A DNA stretch of 12,500 nucleotides from Chrysomallon squamiferum. Lineage: Eukaryota; Mollusca; Gastropoda; Neomphalida; Peltospiridae. Of the stretch, positions 1-7,750 are shown piece after piece. The notes beneath the pieces were generated by a model. It ran no database searches, was not told the origin of the DNA, and worked only from the letters and a program-made list of their open reading frames with translations. Position numbers and translations under genes: made by a program. The stretch covers positions 16,682,672 through 16,695,171 of the forward strand of contig CM022669.1 of NCBI GenBank assembly GCA_012295275.1. Reading direction: 5' to 3'. Numbering within the stretch: position 1 is the stretch's first letter; every line of letters begins with the position of its first letter.

Positions 1-126
1 GAAATCAAAGGTCTTACGCTTACAGTCGTTTTCAGAATCGTTAATACACTGGTCAAGAAAACAAGATAATAACGTGTATTTATCAAACTAACACTAATTC
101 ATTCACTTTTATCTGTCTGTCTCTCA

Positions 127-128
<2 letters not shown>

Positions 129-205
<77 letters not shown>
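129..205. repeat. (TC)n followed by (TA)n microsatellite
   Basis: About 59 bp of uninterrupted TC (129-187) passes directly into about 18 bp of TA. On the minus strand this is (GA)n, which produces an apparent Arg/Glu low-complexity frame that should not be annotated as protein. Confidence 0.97.
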
Positions 206-489
206 GTTATGTTAAATTCTGTTCTTATTATTATAATTAGAGTAATAACTATAACAGAAAGGCAAAACAATAAAAAATAATAATATGTAGCAACAACAAT
301 AGTAATCATCATCATCATTATTATCATCAATATCATTATCATCACCAACATCAGTCCCTTTTTTTCATAATATATATTATATTATTCTTTTTATTTTATA
401 CATTCCGCTGCAGATTATTATTATTATTATTTTTCTATTTTTCCTTTTTTTTTCTTGACTAAATCAAAATGTCCTTAAAGCAAAACGCT
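206..489. other. AT-rich stretch without a gene
   Basis: It holds imperfect ATC/ATT triplet runs (about 296-345), a TA-rich patch (370-385), ATT repeats (415-430) and short T runs. I see no coding or RNA signal. Confidence 0.7.
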
Positions 490-760
490 CCGAAAACAAT
501 ACAGCGCTTTGAAGTTTGGGCCGATGATCGGTCGGCCGGCAGATGCCTCTGGGAATTGGATATTCTAGACAACAAAGGCATTTAATCACGATAATAGAAA
601 AACATGTAATGAACTTCTGTCAGAGCCGTAATGGATTGGCCCCACGGAGACGTATTTCCATGGAGTCCAAGAAGGTTTATTGTTTGGCACCAGTGCCAAA
701 ACCAGCTGCAGGGAGACGATCCGCGTTTAGTTCTAGTGTCCTGTGATGAAATTTTAAACT
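490..760. other. GC-richer island, possible exon or old repeat
   Basis: This segment stands out from its AT-rich surroundings and is free of simple repeats. On the minus strand an excellent acceptor (tctccctgcag, AG at 707-706) opens a 39-residue frame from 705 to a TGA at 588-586. Its codons look coding-like: PSWTPWKYVSVGPIHYGS. On the plus strand frames are also open from 543 to 746 and from 631. No frame matches a protein I know, and joined to the SK donor in phase 2 the sequence does not resemble the SK pore region. It could be an exon of another gene, a conserved non-coding element, or a decayed mobile element. Confidence 0.25.
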
Positions 761-803
761 CGCAAGTTTCTGAGGGTCATTACGGTCATTTTATACATGA
801 AAA

Positions 804-869
804 CATACACACGGGCTTGCGCGCGCGCAAACACACACAAAAACACACACACACACACACACATGCATG

Positions 870-900
<31 letters not shown>

Positions 901-1046
901 GTGTATGTATGTATATATGTATGTATATGTACCTATGTACGTATGTATGTATATATGTATGTATATGTACCTATGTACGTATATATGTATGTATGTATGT
1001 ATGTATGTACGTATGTATGTATGTATGTGCGTATGTATGTATGTAT
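804..1046. repeat. Compound (CA)n / (ATGT)n microsatellite
   Basis: A CA-rich block with a short (GC)4-like interruption (804-862) is followed by a long ATGT array with ATAT and ACCT variants (863-1046). A 34-nt segment at 911-944 recurs exactly at 949-982, so the array has a 38-bp higher-order duplication. The Met-Tyr-Val-Cys translations on both strands are repeat artefacts. Confidence 0.95.
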
Positions 1047-1406
1047 ATTTCCTCTCAGAGTATTTATCTATGTTATAGTTAGGCAGGTGAAGTTGTATCA
1101 TCATATTTCGAAACGATTGAGTTCACTGAGATATAGGTCTTTACACTGCAATTAAATCTCGACCTAGCAATGTTTCAAGTATTAGGTCTGTACTTTATAA
1201 GATTCTCATAAACAACTATTGTAATAGCTTTGTTATTATCTTATATACTTACGTTAATAGTTTGTTCGACAATGGTCATGTCGACTCATATAGATGTTTT
1301 TGTGATCAGTGTAATGAATTTCTACTTTGCTTTTCAGAAAGAGAAATTATGGTTTATCTAAAACAGTTTTCTTTTCATAGGTATAGGAAAGAGTGGAGTT
1401 TTAGTA

Positions 1407-1603
1407 GTGATAATGATAATGATAATGATAATAATATTAATAATAATAATAATGGTGGTGATGATGATGATGATGATAGCAAACACTACAACAATAATAA
1501 TAACAGCAGCAGCAATAGCAGCAATAACAATAACAATAGTAGTAGTTGTTATTGTAGTTGTTGTTGTTATAGTTGTTATTGTTGTAGTTGTTATTATTTG
1601 GAT
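1407..1603. repeat. Compound trinucleotide-like repeat block (GAT/AAT, GGT, AAC/AGC, GTT)
   Basis: GATAAT hexamers give way to AAT, GGT/GAT, AAC/AGC and finally TTG/TAG repeats. A/C-rich and G/T-rich halves face each other: CAATAACAATAACAA at 1522-1536 is nearly the reverse complement of 1546-1560. The block is open in frame and would read as Asp/Asn, Ser/Asn and Cys/Ser tracts, which is typical of repeat translation rather than of a gene. Confidence 0.93.
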
Positions 1604-2432
1604 ATTTCTGACACTTTAATTATATGAACAAAAATTACGAATTTTGTTTAATTATTATTTCCTTTTCCATGTATATTAAAATAATCTCCAAGAGTGAACT
1701 AACGTGGAAAACTACTTTAAAATTCCATGCGATGAAATATGTGAAAAATCCCTGATTTAATAACTTCACTTCTAACATTTATACTTTTTTGTTTTTTATA
1801 CAGACATACAGTTATTTAGCTTTTGTAGGTGTTTTCAGAAATTACCGTTGGCTATGTTACAAAAAACAAAAAAAACAAAACCACAGCTCGATATTAACCG
1901 CAGAAAGCAGAATACACTCTTCTACGAAATATTATTAGTTTCTACAAAGTATATTGATCCTTTAACAACAACGACTTTGTAAACAACTTTTATCCACAAC
2001 GTTTTCGTCCGCAATCATGCAGACAAATTGAAAGCTTTTTCGAAAGAAACAGTAATATAAAAGAAAATATCTTGCTACTCAAAAATTGTATATAATATTT
2101 AGATTCGCCTCGTGTTTTTTTTTTTTTTTATTGACATTTGGAACAAAGTCTAATTAATAAACGTTTTTTTTTTTTTTTTTGTTGTTCAGTCATCGTTTTC
2201 TGAAATGTTATTTGGTTCGTTATTGCTAAAGGCTTTGTAGAAACAGCAGAAGGTAATGCACAATGGCGGTGCTGGTCCGTTCGGCCGGCAGGCAGTTAAT
2301 TTCCAGTGCCACGGAATCGTATGGATTTGTATTTGCTAATATGTGACATTAAGAGATTGGGTCCTATATTAACGCACTGGAATTGGAAATGGATTTCGTG
2401 GCGATATTCAATAAAGACTTTTATGATAATGA
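1604..2432. other. Intron/intergenic stretch without recognised gene
   Basis: AT-rich DNA with T runs at 2116-2129 and 2165-2180. From about 2240 to 2401 it is more GC-rich and holds inverted repeats (2298-2309 with 2374-2384; 2309-2318 with 2392-2401). An 11-mer TCGGCCGGCAG at 2281 is shared with position 532. No protein match was recognised. Confidence 0.6.
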
Positions 2433-2454
2433 TTTTTTTTTTTTTCCCTTTATT
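2433..2454 (-). promoter_or_regulatory. Possible polyadenylation hexamer with adjoining A run
   Basis: Minus strand AATAAA at 2454-2449 overlaps the stop codon of the candidate exon at 2722-2454. GGG and 13 consecutive A (2445-2433) follow. A genuine cleavage site normally lies 10-30 nt after the hexamer, so the genomic A run this close may instead be a retroposition tail or just one of the many T/A runs in this window. Confidence 0.25.
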
Positions 2455-2722
2455 CAAACGTGACCGTGGATGATGGTCGTATTCTTCAGTGAGAGGTGAT
2501 GACGTCTCGCTGAGTCGTCCAGTGGCAAACGCCGTGTTTGCACGTCAATAAACAAGACTCTGGCGAGGCCAAAGTCCACTGAGAAGCCAAACACGAATGC
2601 TGTTTGACTGTTGACGAAGATCGCGTAGAGCATACTAATGAAATAAAAGGAAGAAATCACGTTATTCAATAAGGCCCCTGTATTCTCCGCAGTGACATAC
2701 AAGAGACGATTTTTAACCGCGT
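2454..2722 (-). CDS. Candidate exon of unidentified, partly hydrophobic protein
   Basis: I do not recognise this product. On the minus strand a good acceptor (gattatttgtttcag, AG at 2724-2723) opens an 88-codon frame after two bases of a split codon, ending at TGA 2456-2454. Residues about 17-47 are hydrophobic (around VISSFYFISMLYAIFV and TAFVFGFSV), compatible with one or two membrane segments. The rest is basic and polar (VQTRRLPLDDSARRHH). Codons favour G or C at the third position (GCG ATC TTC GTC; GAC TTT GGC CTC GCC), unlike the AT-rich flanks, which argues for coding. It lies in the SK downstream intron, but joining it to the SK donor gives an immediate stop (AG+A CGC GGT TAA), so it does not continue that frame. 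The stop overlaps AATAAA (2454-2449), and 13 A follow three bases later. It could be a terminal exon of another gene, a retrocopy fragment, or chance. An internal donor such as CACG|GTCACG cannot be excluded. Confidence 0.35.
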
Positions 2723-4017
2723 CTGAAACAAATAATCTTTAACTCAGTTTGCTGTCGGTTTTCTTGACAGGGCTAAATTGGATTTAAAAAAAAAAAAAAA
2801 AACTAGTCCTTAAATAATGCTATACGCTTGTGTAAATTTGGTTTTAAATAAAATAAAATGTGGAGTAATAAAATATATTTAATTTGAGTGTTGTCAAACA
2901 GTTACCAAGCGGAACCTTTACGGGTGAAAAAAACAAAAGCCTGATCGAGTTAAAGGTAGTATTATATTAACTAGTATTTACTTTTCAAATTTTAGTTCTG
3001 GTGGTCTTAAGAAATTAAACTAGGGTAAAAGAAAGAGGCTGAAACGAATATGACTTTAAAATTATTTTAAAAATTTAATACACTTCCAGTTGGTGGAAAT
3101 TGTGAGCATCCAGTATTTGGTTACTATTTGCTCGTTCATTCGTTTTTTTCATCTTTTTTTCTCTTGTTTCCTTCTTCATTCATTCACTTCGCCCTTTTCT
3201 TTCTTCTGATTGGACCTCTTTTAACATCGTTCAGCTATTTTAGAACCATAAGACAGAAATATTTTCACATGAAAAGCTTTCACACCTCAAGCAGAGTGCA
3301 GGTGGAATGAACAGCCATCAAAAAAGCCGCGTTTCCAGATACTCCCGGTTTTTCGTCTATTTTCATTAAAAAATAAAAAAAATGAACATTCAACGATCAC
3401 TTTCACAGCTTCTAATGGTTTCAGAAATATCATGTTTGATATTTTAATAGGCTGGCTAAGTGGAAGAGTTATTTTCACTTCGACAATCCATTCTAATAAC
3501 CCGTCCTGTGATCATTTACTTCAGGGTATCAGTGATGACATTACTGGCGTTTTGCACATGGTTATTGCGACCCATGCCGCCTGTGTTTTTTTGCTCAAGA
3601 TTACAAAAACCTTTTGAATAACCGCCTCGCGAGGAACTGTTTGTCGTTCTACAAATCGCTGCATTTCTAATGATCGCTTCAGAGGATAACCATAAATAAC
3701 ACTCGACAATTAATATGTGACAATAAAAATCTGACATACGTGAACATCAGCATTACAAGTAAAGGACCATTTATCAGGCTTCAAAAAAAAAAAAACTGAT
3801 ATTGTCAGAAAAGCGTTTTTTAAGAATTATACTAGTATGTACCTATTCAATATAATTTTGTTGTTTACTTATCGCTGTTTATTTTATAATTTAAGCATGT
3901 ATTAAAAGCCTCTGTCCAGAAAGCCACCCGGACTCAAGACCTCCGGATAAATGTTATTATTGTTTATATGTTTAATTTATGCTGGTATCCGATTTTTGTT
4001 TCTTATGACCACACTAA
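2723..4017. other. Intron/intergenic stretch without recognised gene
   Basis: AT-rich, with A runs at about 2787-2802 and 3784-3796. Short open frames around 3128-3310, 3287-3478 and 3516-3737 have no family resemblance or coding-like composition. I see no RNA gene. Confidence 0.65.
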
Positions 4018-4155
4018 GATATATATATACGTATAATATATTAATATGATGGAATGAAGAAAGAAAGAAAGAATTAAGAATGAAGAATATATATACATAC
4101 ATATATTATTCTTCATTCTTTATTCCTTTCTAGCTTTCTTTTTTCTTCCCTTTTT
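4018..4155. repeat. TA-rich tract and imperfect hairpin
   Basis: After a TA-rich patch (4018-4045), AAGAATGAAGAAT (4076-4088) is matched exactly by its reverse complement at 4108-4120 across an AT-rich 19-nt loop. Imperfect outer pairing joins GAAA-type repeats (4051-4075) to a TTTC-rich stretch (4121-4155). It is a palindrome by sequence. I see no terminal inverted repeat with target duplication that would make it a MITE. Confidence 0.8.
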
Positions 4156-4599
4156 TTTTCTTTGGGATACAGTTCTAAGCTCATTTCTGAAGAGATCGCC
4201 AATCGATATTTCCATAATGGCCAGACTTTTAACAAACAAGATGTTTGTAAACTGTGTTTTCTTTCAGCTGCGAAAACGCGTCCATTTATCAAACGACAAA
4301 TCGTCTGAAGTCACTTTTATGATACGTCACACACAAACGTGACGCTAGGCGAAAATGTCTCTGAAATAATTACTGCTGGTGAAAAGACGTTTTCCATGAC
4401 GTTGACGTTTCTGAACACGATCCAGCAGAAATTTTAAACTGTCGTTTTTTTCCGCGAATACGGGTTAATAATCAAGACTTTTAAGCTTTGTGCGTGTTTT
4501 TTGGTCTGTGTTAAACAAGGGACGTGAATTTGTGCACATAGAGGTGGATGGCCGTTTGAAACTCTTCATTTAAGTTTGTATGTGAGTATTTAGATGTAA
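4156..4599. other. Intron stretch with TGACG motif cluster, no gene
   Basis: The stretch is moderately GC-richer than average. It contains TACGTCAC (4323-4330), CGTGACG (4338-4344) and TGACGTTGACGT (4397-4408), which resemble CRE/ATF half-sites. No coding frame was recognised. Confidence 0.5.
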
Positions 4600-4755
4600 G
4601 GATGTATCTGTATATGTGTATATGTATGTATGTATGGATGAGCGTATGTATGCATGTATCTATGTATGTATGTATTCATGCATGCATGCATGTATGTATG
4701 TATGTATGTATTTATGCAGTGTATGTATGTATGTATGTATGTATGTATGTATATG
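4600..4755. repeat. (ATGT)n microsatellite with (CATG)n core
   Basis: Degenerate ATGT repeats run through the interval, with CATGCATGCATGC at about 4678-4690 and a purer run at 4720-4751. It has the same orientation as the array at 863-1046. Confidence 0.93.
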
Positions 4756-4833
4756 GCTGTTACAATTCCTGAAATAATTATAATAACCTTTTCATATTTC
4801 CGTCATATATAATAGATATTTGCATCCATAACC

Positions 4834-4834
<1 letters not shown>

Positions 4835-4866
<32 letters not shown>
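4835..4866. repeat. (AAT)n microsatellite
   Basis: About ten AAT/TAA units without interruption. Confidence 0.95.
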
Positions 4867-4867
<1 letters not shown>

Positions 4868-5335
4868 GGAATAATTATTCTTTTTACAAACAGTCATAAT
4901 TAGTCGTCTCCTTAACCATTAAAACATCATAACAAAACATAAATCCAAACACTCCCACGCAGAATACATTTTAACAGTAATTCCAGCGGACCGTGTAATA
5001 GAATATTCATGGTGGAGATGATGAAAACGGAGGAAACAGAACACAAAAAGTGATGACGTGCCTGTCGCCTCGCGTTCCGCGTCTGCTTTGTTACTGATAC
5101 AACAACGTCGTCTGCTTCTGTGGGCAACGTCCTGCGCTGTATTAATAATTACAGTGCTTATGAGACAACGGACACGAAGCTGCCCACGGGGACCGATATA
5201 TAATTCATTACGGCGAAATATAAAGGGAAAACAGTGTTTTTGCGGTTTCAGATGAAAACAGGTCCGACAATGGAGTCAGTCCCGTGACACAGAATACTGA
5301 TTGTAATGTTATCGAAGGATGCGTGGGTTGTAAAT

Positions 5336-5336
<1 letters not shown>
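4867..5336. other. Mixed-composition stretch, no recognised gene
   Basis: Positions 4960-5290 are GC-richer than the flanks, with a CG-rich patch (5060-5150). Both strands carry frames of about 65 codons (minus 5127-4927, plus 5058-5255). Neither starts at a convincing site nor resembles a known protein. It may be a conserved non-coding element. Confidence 0.45.
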
Positions 5337-5376
<40 letters not shown>

Positions 5377-5393
5377 CTTTTTCTGGGGGGGGG
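5337..5393. repeat. T38 homopolymer and nearby G9 run
   Basis: There are 38 consecutive T (5337-5374), then ATCTTTTTCT, then nine G (5385-5393). On the minus strand the A38 could be the tail of a retroposed element, but I recognise no element body beside it. Confidence 0.9.
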
Positions 5394-5578
5394 AATTTGT
5401 TTTTTTTTATATATGTTTGTGTGTGTGTTTGCGGTGTGGATACAATGCCAGTCTATTTTTCACTTTAATGCTCGACTGGAACAGTTCGGCTCGGCTGCGC
5501 ATGACCGGAACTGCAATTTGCACGTATAGCCTAATAAAAAGAATCTGTTGTCCATATAAATATGAAGAAAAAAAAAAG

Positions 5579-5579
<1 letters not shown>

Positions 5580-5639
<60 letters not shown>

Positions 5640-5655
5640 CAACAACAACAACAAC
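5580..5655. repeat. (AAT)n plus (AAC)n microsatellite in SK intron
   Basis: About 60 bp of AAT repeats (5580-5639) is followed by five AAC-like units (5640-5655). In the minus-strand SK transcript this is (AUU)n, about 170 nt downstream of the exon's donor. Confidence 0.96.
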
Positions 5656-5806
5656 TTCAAAAGAAGAACAAGAAGAGGAAGGACACGACTATGATGATGA
5701 TGACGAAGAAGGAAAAGAAAAAGACGATAATGACAAAGTAAGAAGATTATACTGAAATGATATAGCTGTCAGATTACATTCCTGGCAGATAAAACTTCCT
5801 TCCGAC
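5656..5806. other. SK intron immediately downstream of the exon
   Basis: On the plus strand it is purine-rich with GAA and GAT repeats (5656-5750). It is therefore pyrimidine-rich in the transcript, a possible splicing-modulator context. It contains no gene. Confidence 0.6.
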
Positions 5807-5814
5807 CTTACCTT
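5806..5814 (-). other. 5' splice site of the SK exon
   Basis: On the minus strand the exon ends ...GAAAG and the intron begins GTAAGG, a near-consensus donor with GT at 5811-5810. Reading on past it would give a stop almost at once (the TAA at 5810-5808), while SK proteins continue with the pore region. The exon must therefore be spliced here, in phase 2. Confidence 0.9.
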
Positions 5815-6230
5815 TCACAAGCCCTGAGCAGCCAACTGGCGATAATCCACAAGGACAACATAAACACCAACAGAACCGTTCCCGGGCATATAGTCATGAG
5901 CGTCTTCATCACAAAGCGAGTATCAAAATTAATCCTATTTAACGCCCCTATACTCCTGGAAGAGGCGTCGGTGAAGAGTTTGCTATGCAGGAGCATCACT
6001 CGCGCTATGAGATAGAGGCGGAGGAACATGGGAATTGAGAGGACAGCGTCAACGGGCACCAGTGTCCTAGTGGACGCCCTGTCCTTCGTTTGGGGCGTCG
6101 TCCACCAGAAGCTGTAGTAGCCGGGAATGGGGTGCACGGCACATATCACAATTTCGACCGACAGCTGGATCGTTCGTCTCCACGAGATGGCGATCCTCCA
6201 GTCCTCCACGCAGTTATCCACGGCGAAGAG
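5812..6230 (-). CDS. SK: SK (KCNN-family) Ca2+-activated K+ channel, internal exon covering S3 to S5
   Basis: This exon encodes part of a small-conductance Ca2+-activated K+ channel, a tetrameric plasma-membrane channel gated by constitutively bound calmodulin. It gives 139 residues plus two bases of a split codon, with no stop or frameshift. Numbering from the exon start, residues 5-15 ([11 protein letters not shown]) precede S3. S3 spans about 20-43 and contains the family signature CAVHPIPG at 30-37. S4 spans about 61-86 with [20 protein letters not shown]. The S4-S5 linker at 87-105 holds [18 protein letters not shown], the part known in the family to contact the calmodulin N-lobe. S5 spans about 106-136 with [15 protein letters not shown] and SLWIIASW, and the exon ends in RACE. 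It starts in phase 0 (CAG|CTC) and ends in phase 2 (GAAAG|GTAAGG), so the next codon is probably Arg or Ser. The S3-S4 loop (44-60) is the least family-like part. The S1-S2, pore, S6 and calmodulin-binding exons are not seen here. Family assignment is near certain; the paralogue is not resolvable. Confidence 0.97.
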
Positions 6231-6255
6231 CTGCAATACAAAGAACACGAGTCAG
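6231..6255 (-). other. 3' splice site and likely branch point of the SK exon
   Basis: Read on the minus strand, the exon is preceded by a pyrimidine-rich stretch ending in tttgtattgcag. The invariant AG is at 6232-6231. A CTGAC motif at 6255-6251 puts a candidate branch adenosine at 6252, 21 nt from the intron end. Conserved SK protein similarity begins at the first base after this AG, in phase 0. The acceptor is well supported by the protein match; the branch point is inferred from motif and distance. Confidence 0.88.
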
Positions 6256-7409
6256 AGATTAGTTTTCAGTCTGCGCTGGTTTACGTAGATAATTTTTACA
6301 TTGGGCTTTGGGAGTTATTTGTTTTCTTCACTGAATTTATGTATGGAGTTTAGGGTATCGGAAAACAGTCTATCGGAGTTTTTTTTTTTTTTTTTTATTA
6401 AGGCGTGAGGTTGACTATTTTGTTTTTATTTGCGTTTTGGACTTCGTGAACAACATTTCTGGCTCTTAAAAAAGTTGCTCGATATATTTTGATTAAGGAA
6501 GGCTCTTTAATATGGTATTTTGATTTACAGAGAGTTGTCAGTTCCGCGTGTGCAATTTTGATTTTGGTCTCATTTAGAGACACTTATTTTTTGCAATGAG
6601 AGAGAACAAAAGACACCAAATATAATTGTTTTATTATTTTATTATATCATCTTATTTGATTATTATTTCAGTTCATTTCATTATGAGTGTAATTTCATTT
6701 TTTTTCATTATGCATGTATTTTATGTCAGCTACGTTATTATTCATTTAATTTGTACTAATTTTTCTAAATATTTCATTTCATTTCTAAGACCTAACAACA
6801 AACTACATCTAACTGTTTTGGAACTAATCTTCTCTTCCATCTACCTACGTAAACACAAAACAAAACTAACCAGAAGACAAGATAGGCTGAAGCTGTCTAC
6901 TTTGGACAGAAATTACGTGTTTATTTAATAGTTTTAGACAGGAGAGCGTCTCGATGTGGTACAGGAAAGAGCCTTTAACCTTAAAAAGCAGATTACTTGA
7001 GACAGATAATCTTATTACACCCCACAATTAGTTGACTCTTGTTTGCAGAACTCGGAGTCTCGAAGATAAACTAATTTTTTTGTTTACTTTGTTTTTGTCA
7101 GTTATTACTCAATTAATAAGCGATGGAAGCAAGTTTTTTCTGTAAATGTTATTTGTAATAACATTGCGCAGACATAGTCTGTGTTAATAACTGAATGTTA
7201 TTTGGATGTTTGAAGAGAGATGCTAAAGAGAAAAAGTTATTCGCAAAAGATAAGTTAAGATTAAATATATGATCGGTGATAATGAAATAATATGTCAGTT
7301 TGTTCTAATTCTTTATTTACTTACTTACTAACTTACTTGCTTCATGGTTGCTTCCTTACATAGTCATCTATTTTTCAGTTTCTTTGATTTTTTCTTCTTC
7401 TTCAATTAT
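6256..7409. other. SK upstream intron, no gene seen
   Basis: AT-rich sequence with a T run at 6380-6396 and ACTT repeats near 7315-7340. The 100-codon frame at 6626-6928 is a Phe/Ile/Tyr-rich reading of AT-rich DNA and has no family resemblance. The S1-S2 exon of SK was looked for and not found. Confidence 0.65.
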
Positions 7410-7417
7410 TGTTGTTG

Positions 7418-7469
<52 letters not shown>
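7410..7469. repeat. (GTT)n and (ATT)n microsatellite in SK intron
   Basis: Four GTT units are followed by about 49 bp of ATT. In the minus-strand SK transcript this is (AAU)n, complementary to the array on the other side of the SK exon. Confidence 0.96.
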
Positions 7470-7589
7470 CGTATTGATTTTCTTGTTAAAACATAAGAGA
7501 AGGGTGGTAAAGGAATGTTATTCAGAAAAAAATATTCATTATTAATAAAAAACAAAAAAAATATAATGTCAAGAAATAAATTATATGGA

Positions 7590-7750
7590 TCTTTATTTAT
7601 CTGTTTATCTGTCTTTCTGTTTATCCATCTACCTACTATCTTCATATCTGTCCATCTATCTGTTTCTCTGATTCTCTGTCTGTATGTCAGTCTCTATGAC
7701 CATCTGTCTATACCTATCTATCTGTCTATCTGTTTATCTACCTATCTATA
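7590..7750. repeat. Degenerate (ATCT)/(CTGT) tetranucleotide repeat
   Basis: Diverged TCTA/TCTG/TTTA units cover the interval, purest at 7709-7745. Translation gives Ser/Leu/Ile/Tyr-rich frames with no protein meaning. Confidence 0.88.

Noticed and set aside
754-1155. Several overlapping Met-Tyr-Val-Cys or Tyr-Ile-His-Thr frames
   Set aside because: They are readings of the CA/ATGT microsatellite in different frames.
1262-1627. 121-codon plus-strand frame rich in Asp/Asn/Ser/Cys
   Set aside because: Most of it is translation of the compound triplet block at 1407-1603. The remaining N-terminal part has no recognisable domain.
2454-2722. Idea that this candidate exon is a diverged copy of the SK exon or an alternative SK exon
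   Set aside because: A short shared GAL(x)N-like stretch aligns, but the rest does not without gaps. The splice phase gives an immediate stop after the SK donor, and skipping the SK exon does not restore the frame either.
4927-5127. 66-codon minus-strand frame in a GC-rich patch
   Set aside because: It begins at a TTG rather than an ATG, has no convincing acceptor, and the protein resembles nothing known.
5337-5374. T38 as the tail of a LINE or SINE on the minus strand
   Set aside because: No element body, tRNA-like boxes or target-site duplication were visible beside it.
1-5811. Search for the SK pore/S6 exon downstream
   Set aside because: No segment on the minus strand reads like the K+ selectivity filter (GYGD/GFGD-type) or S6, so it must lie outside the window.
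6626-6928. 100-codon plus-strand frame
   Set aside because: Phe/Ile/Tyr/Ser-rich reading of AT-rich DNA with no motif.
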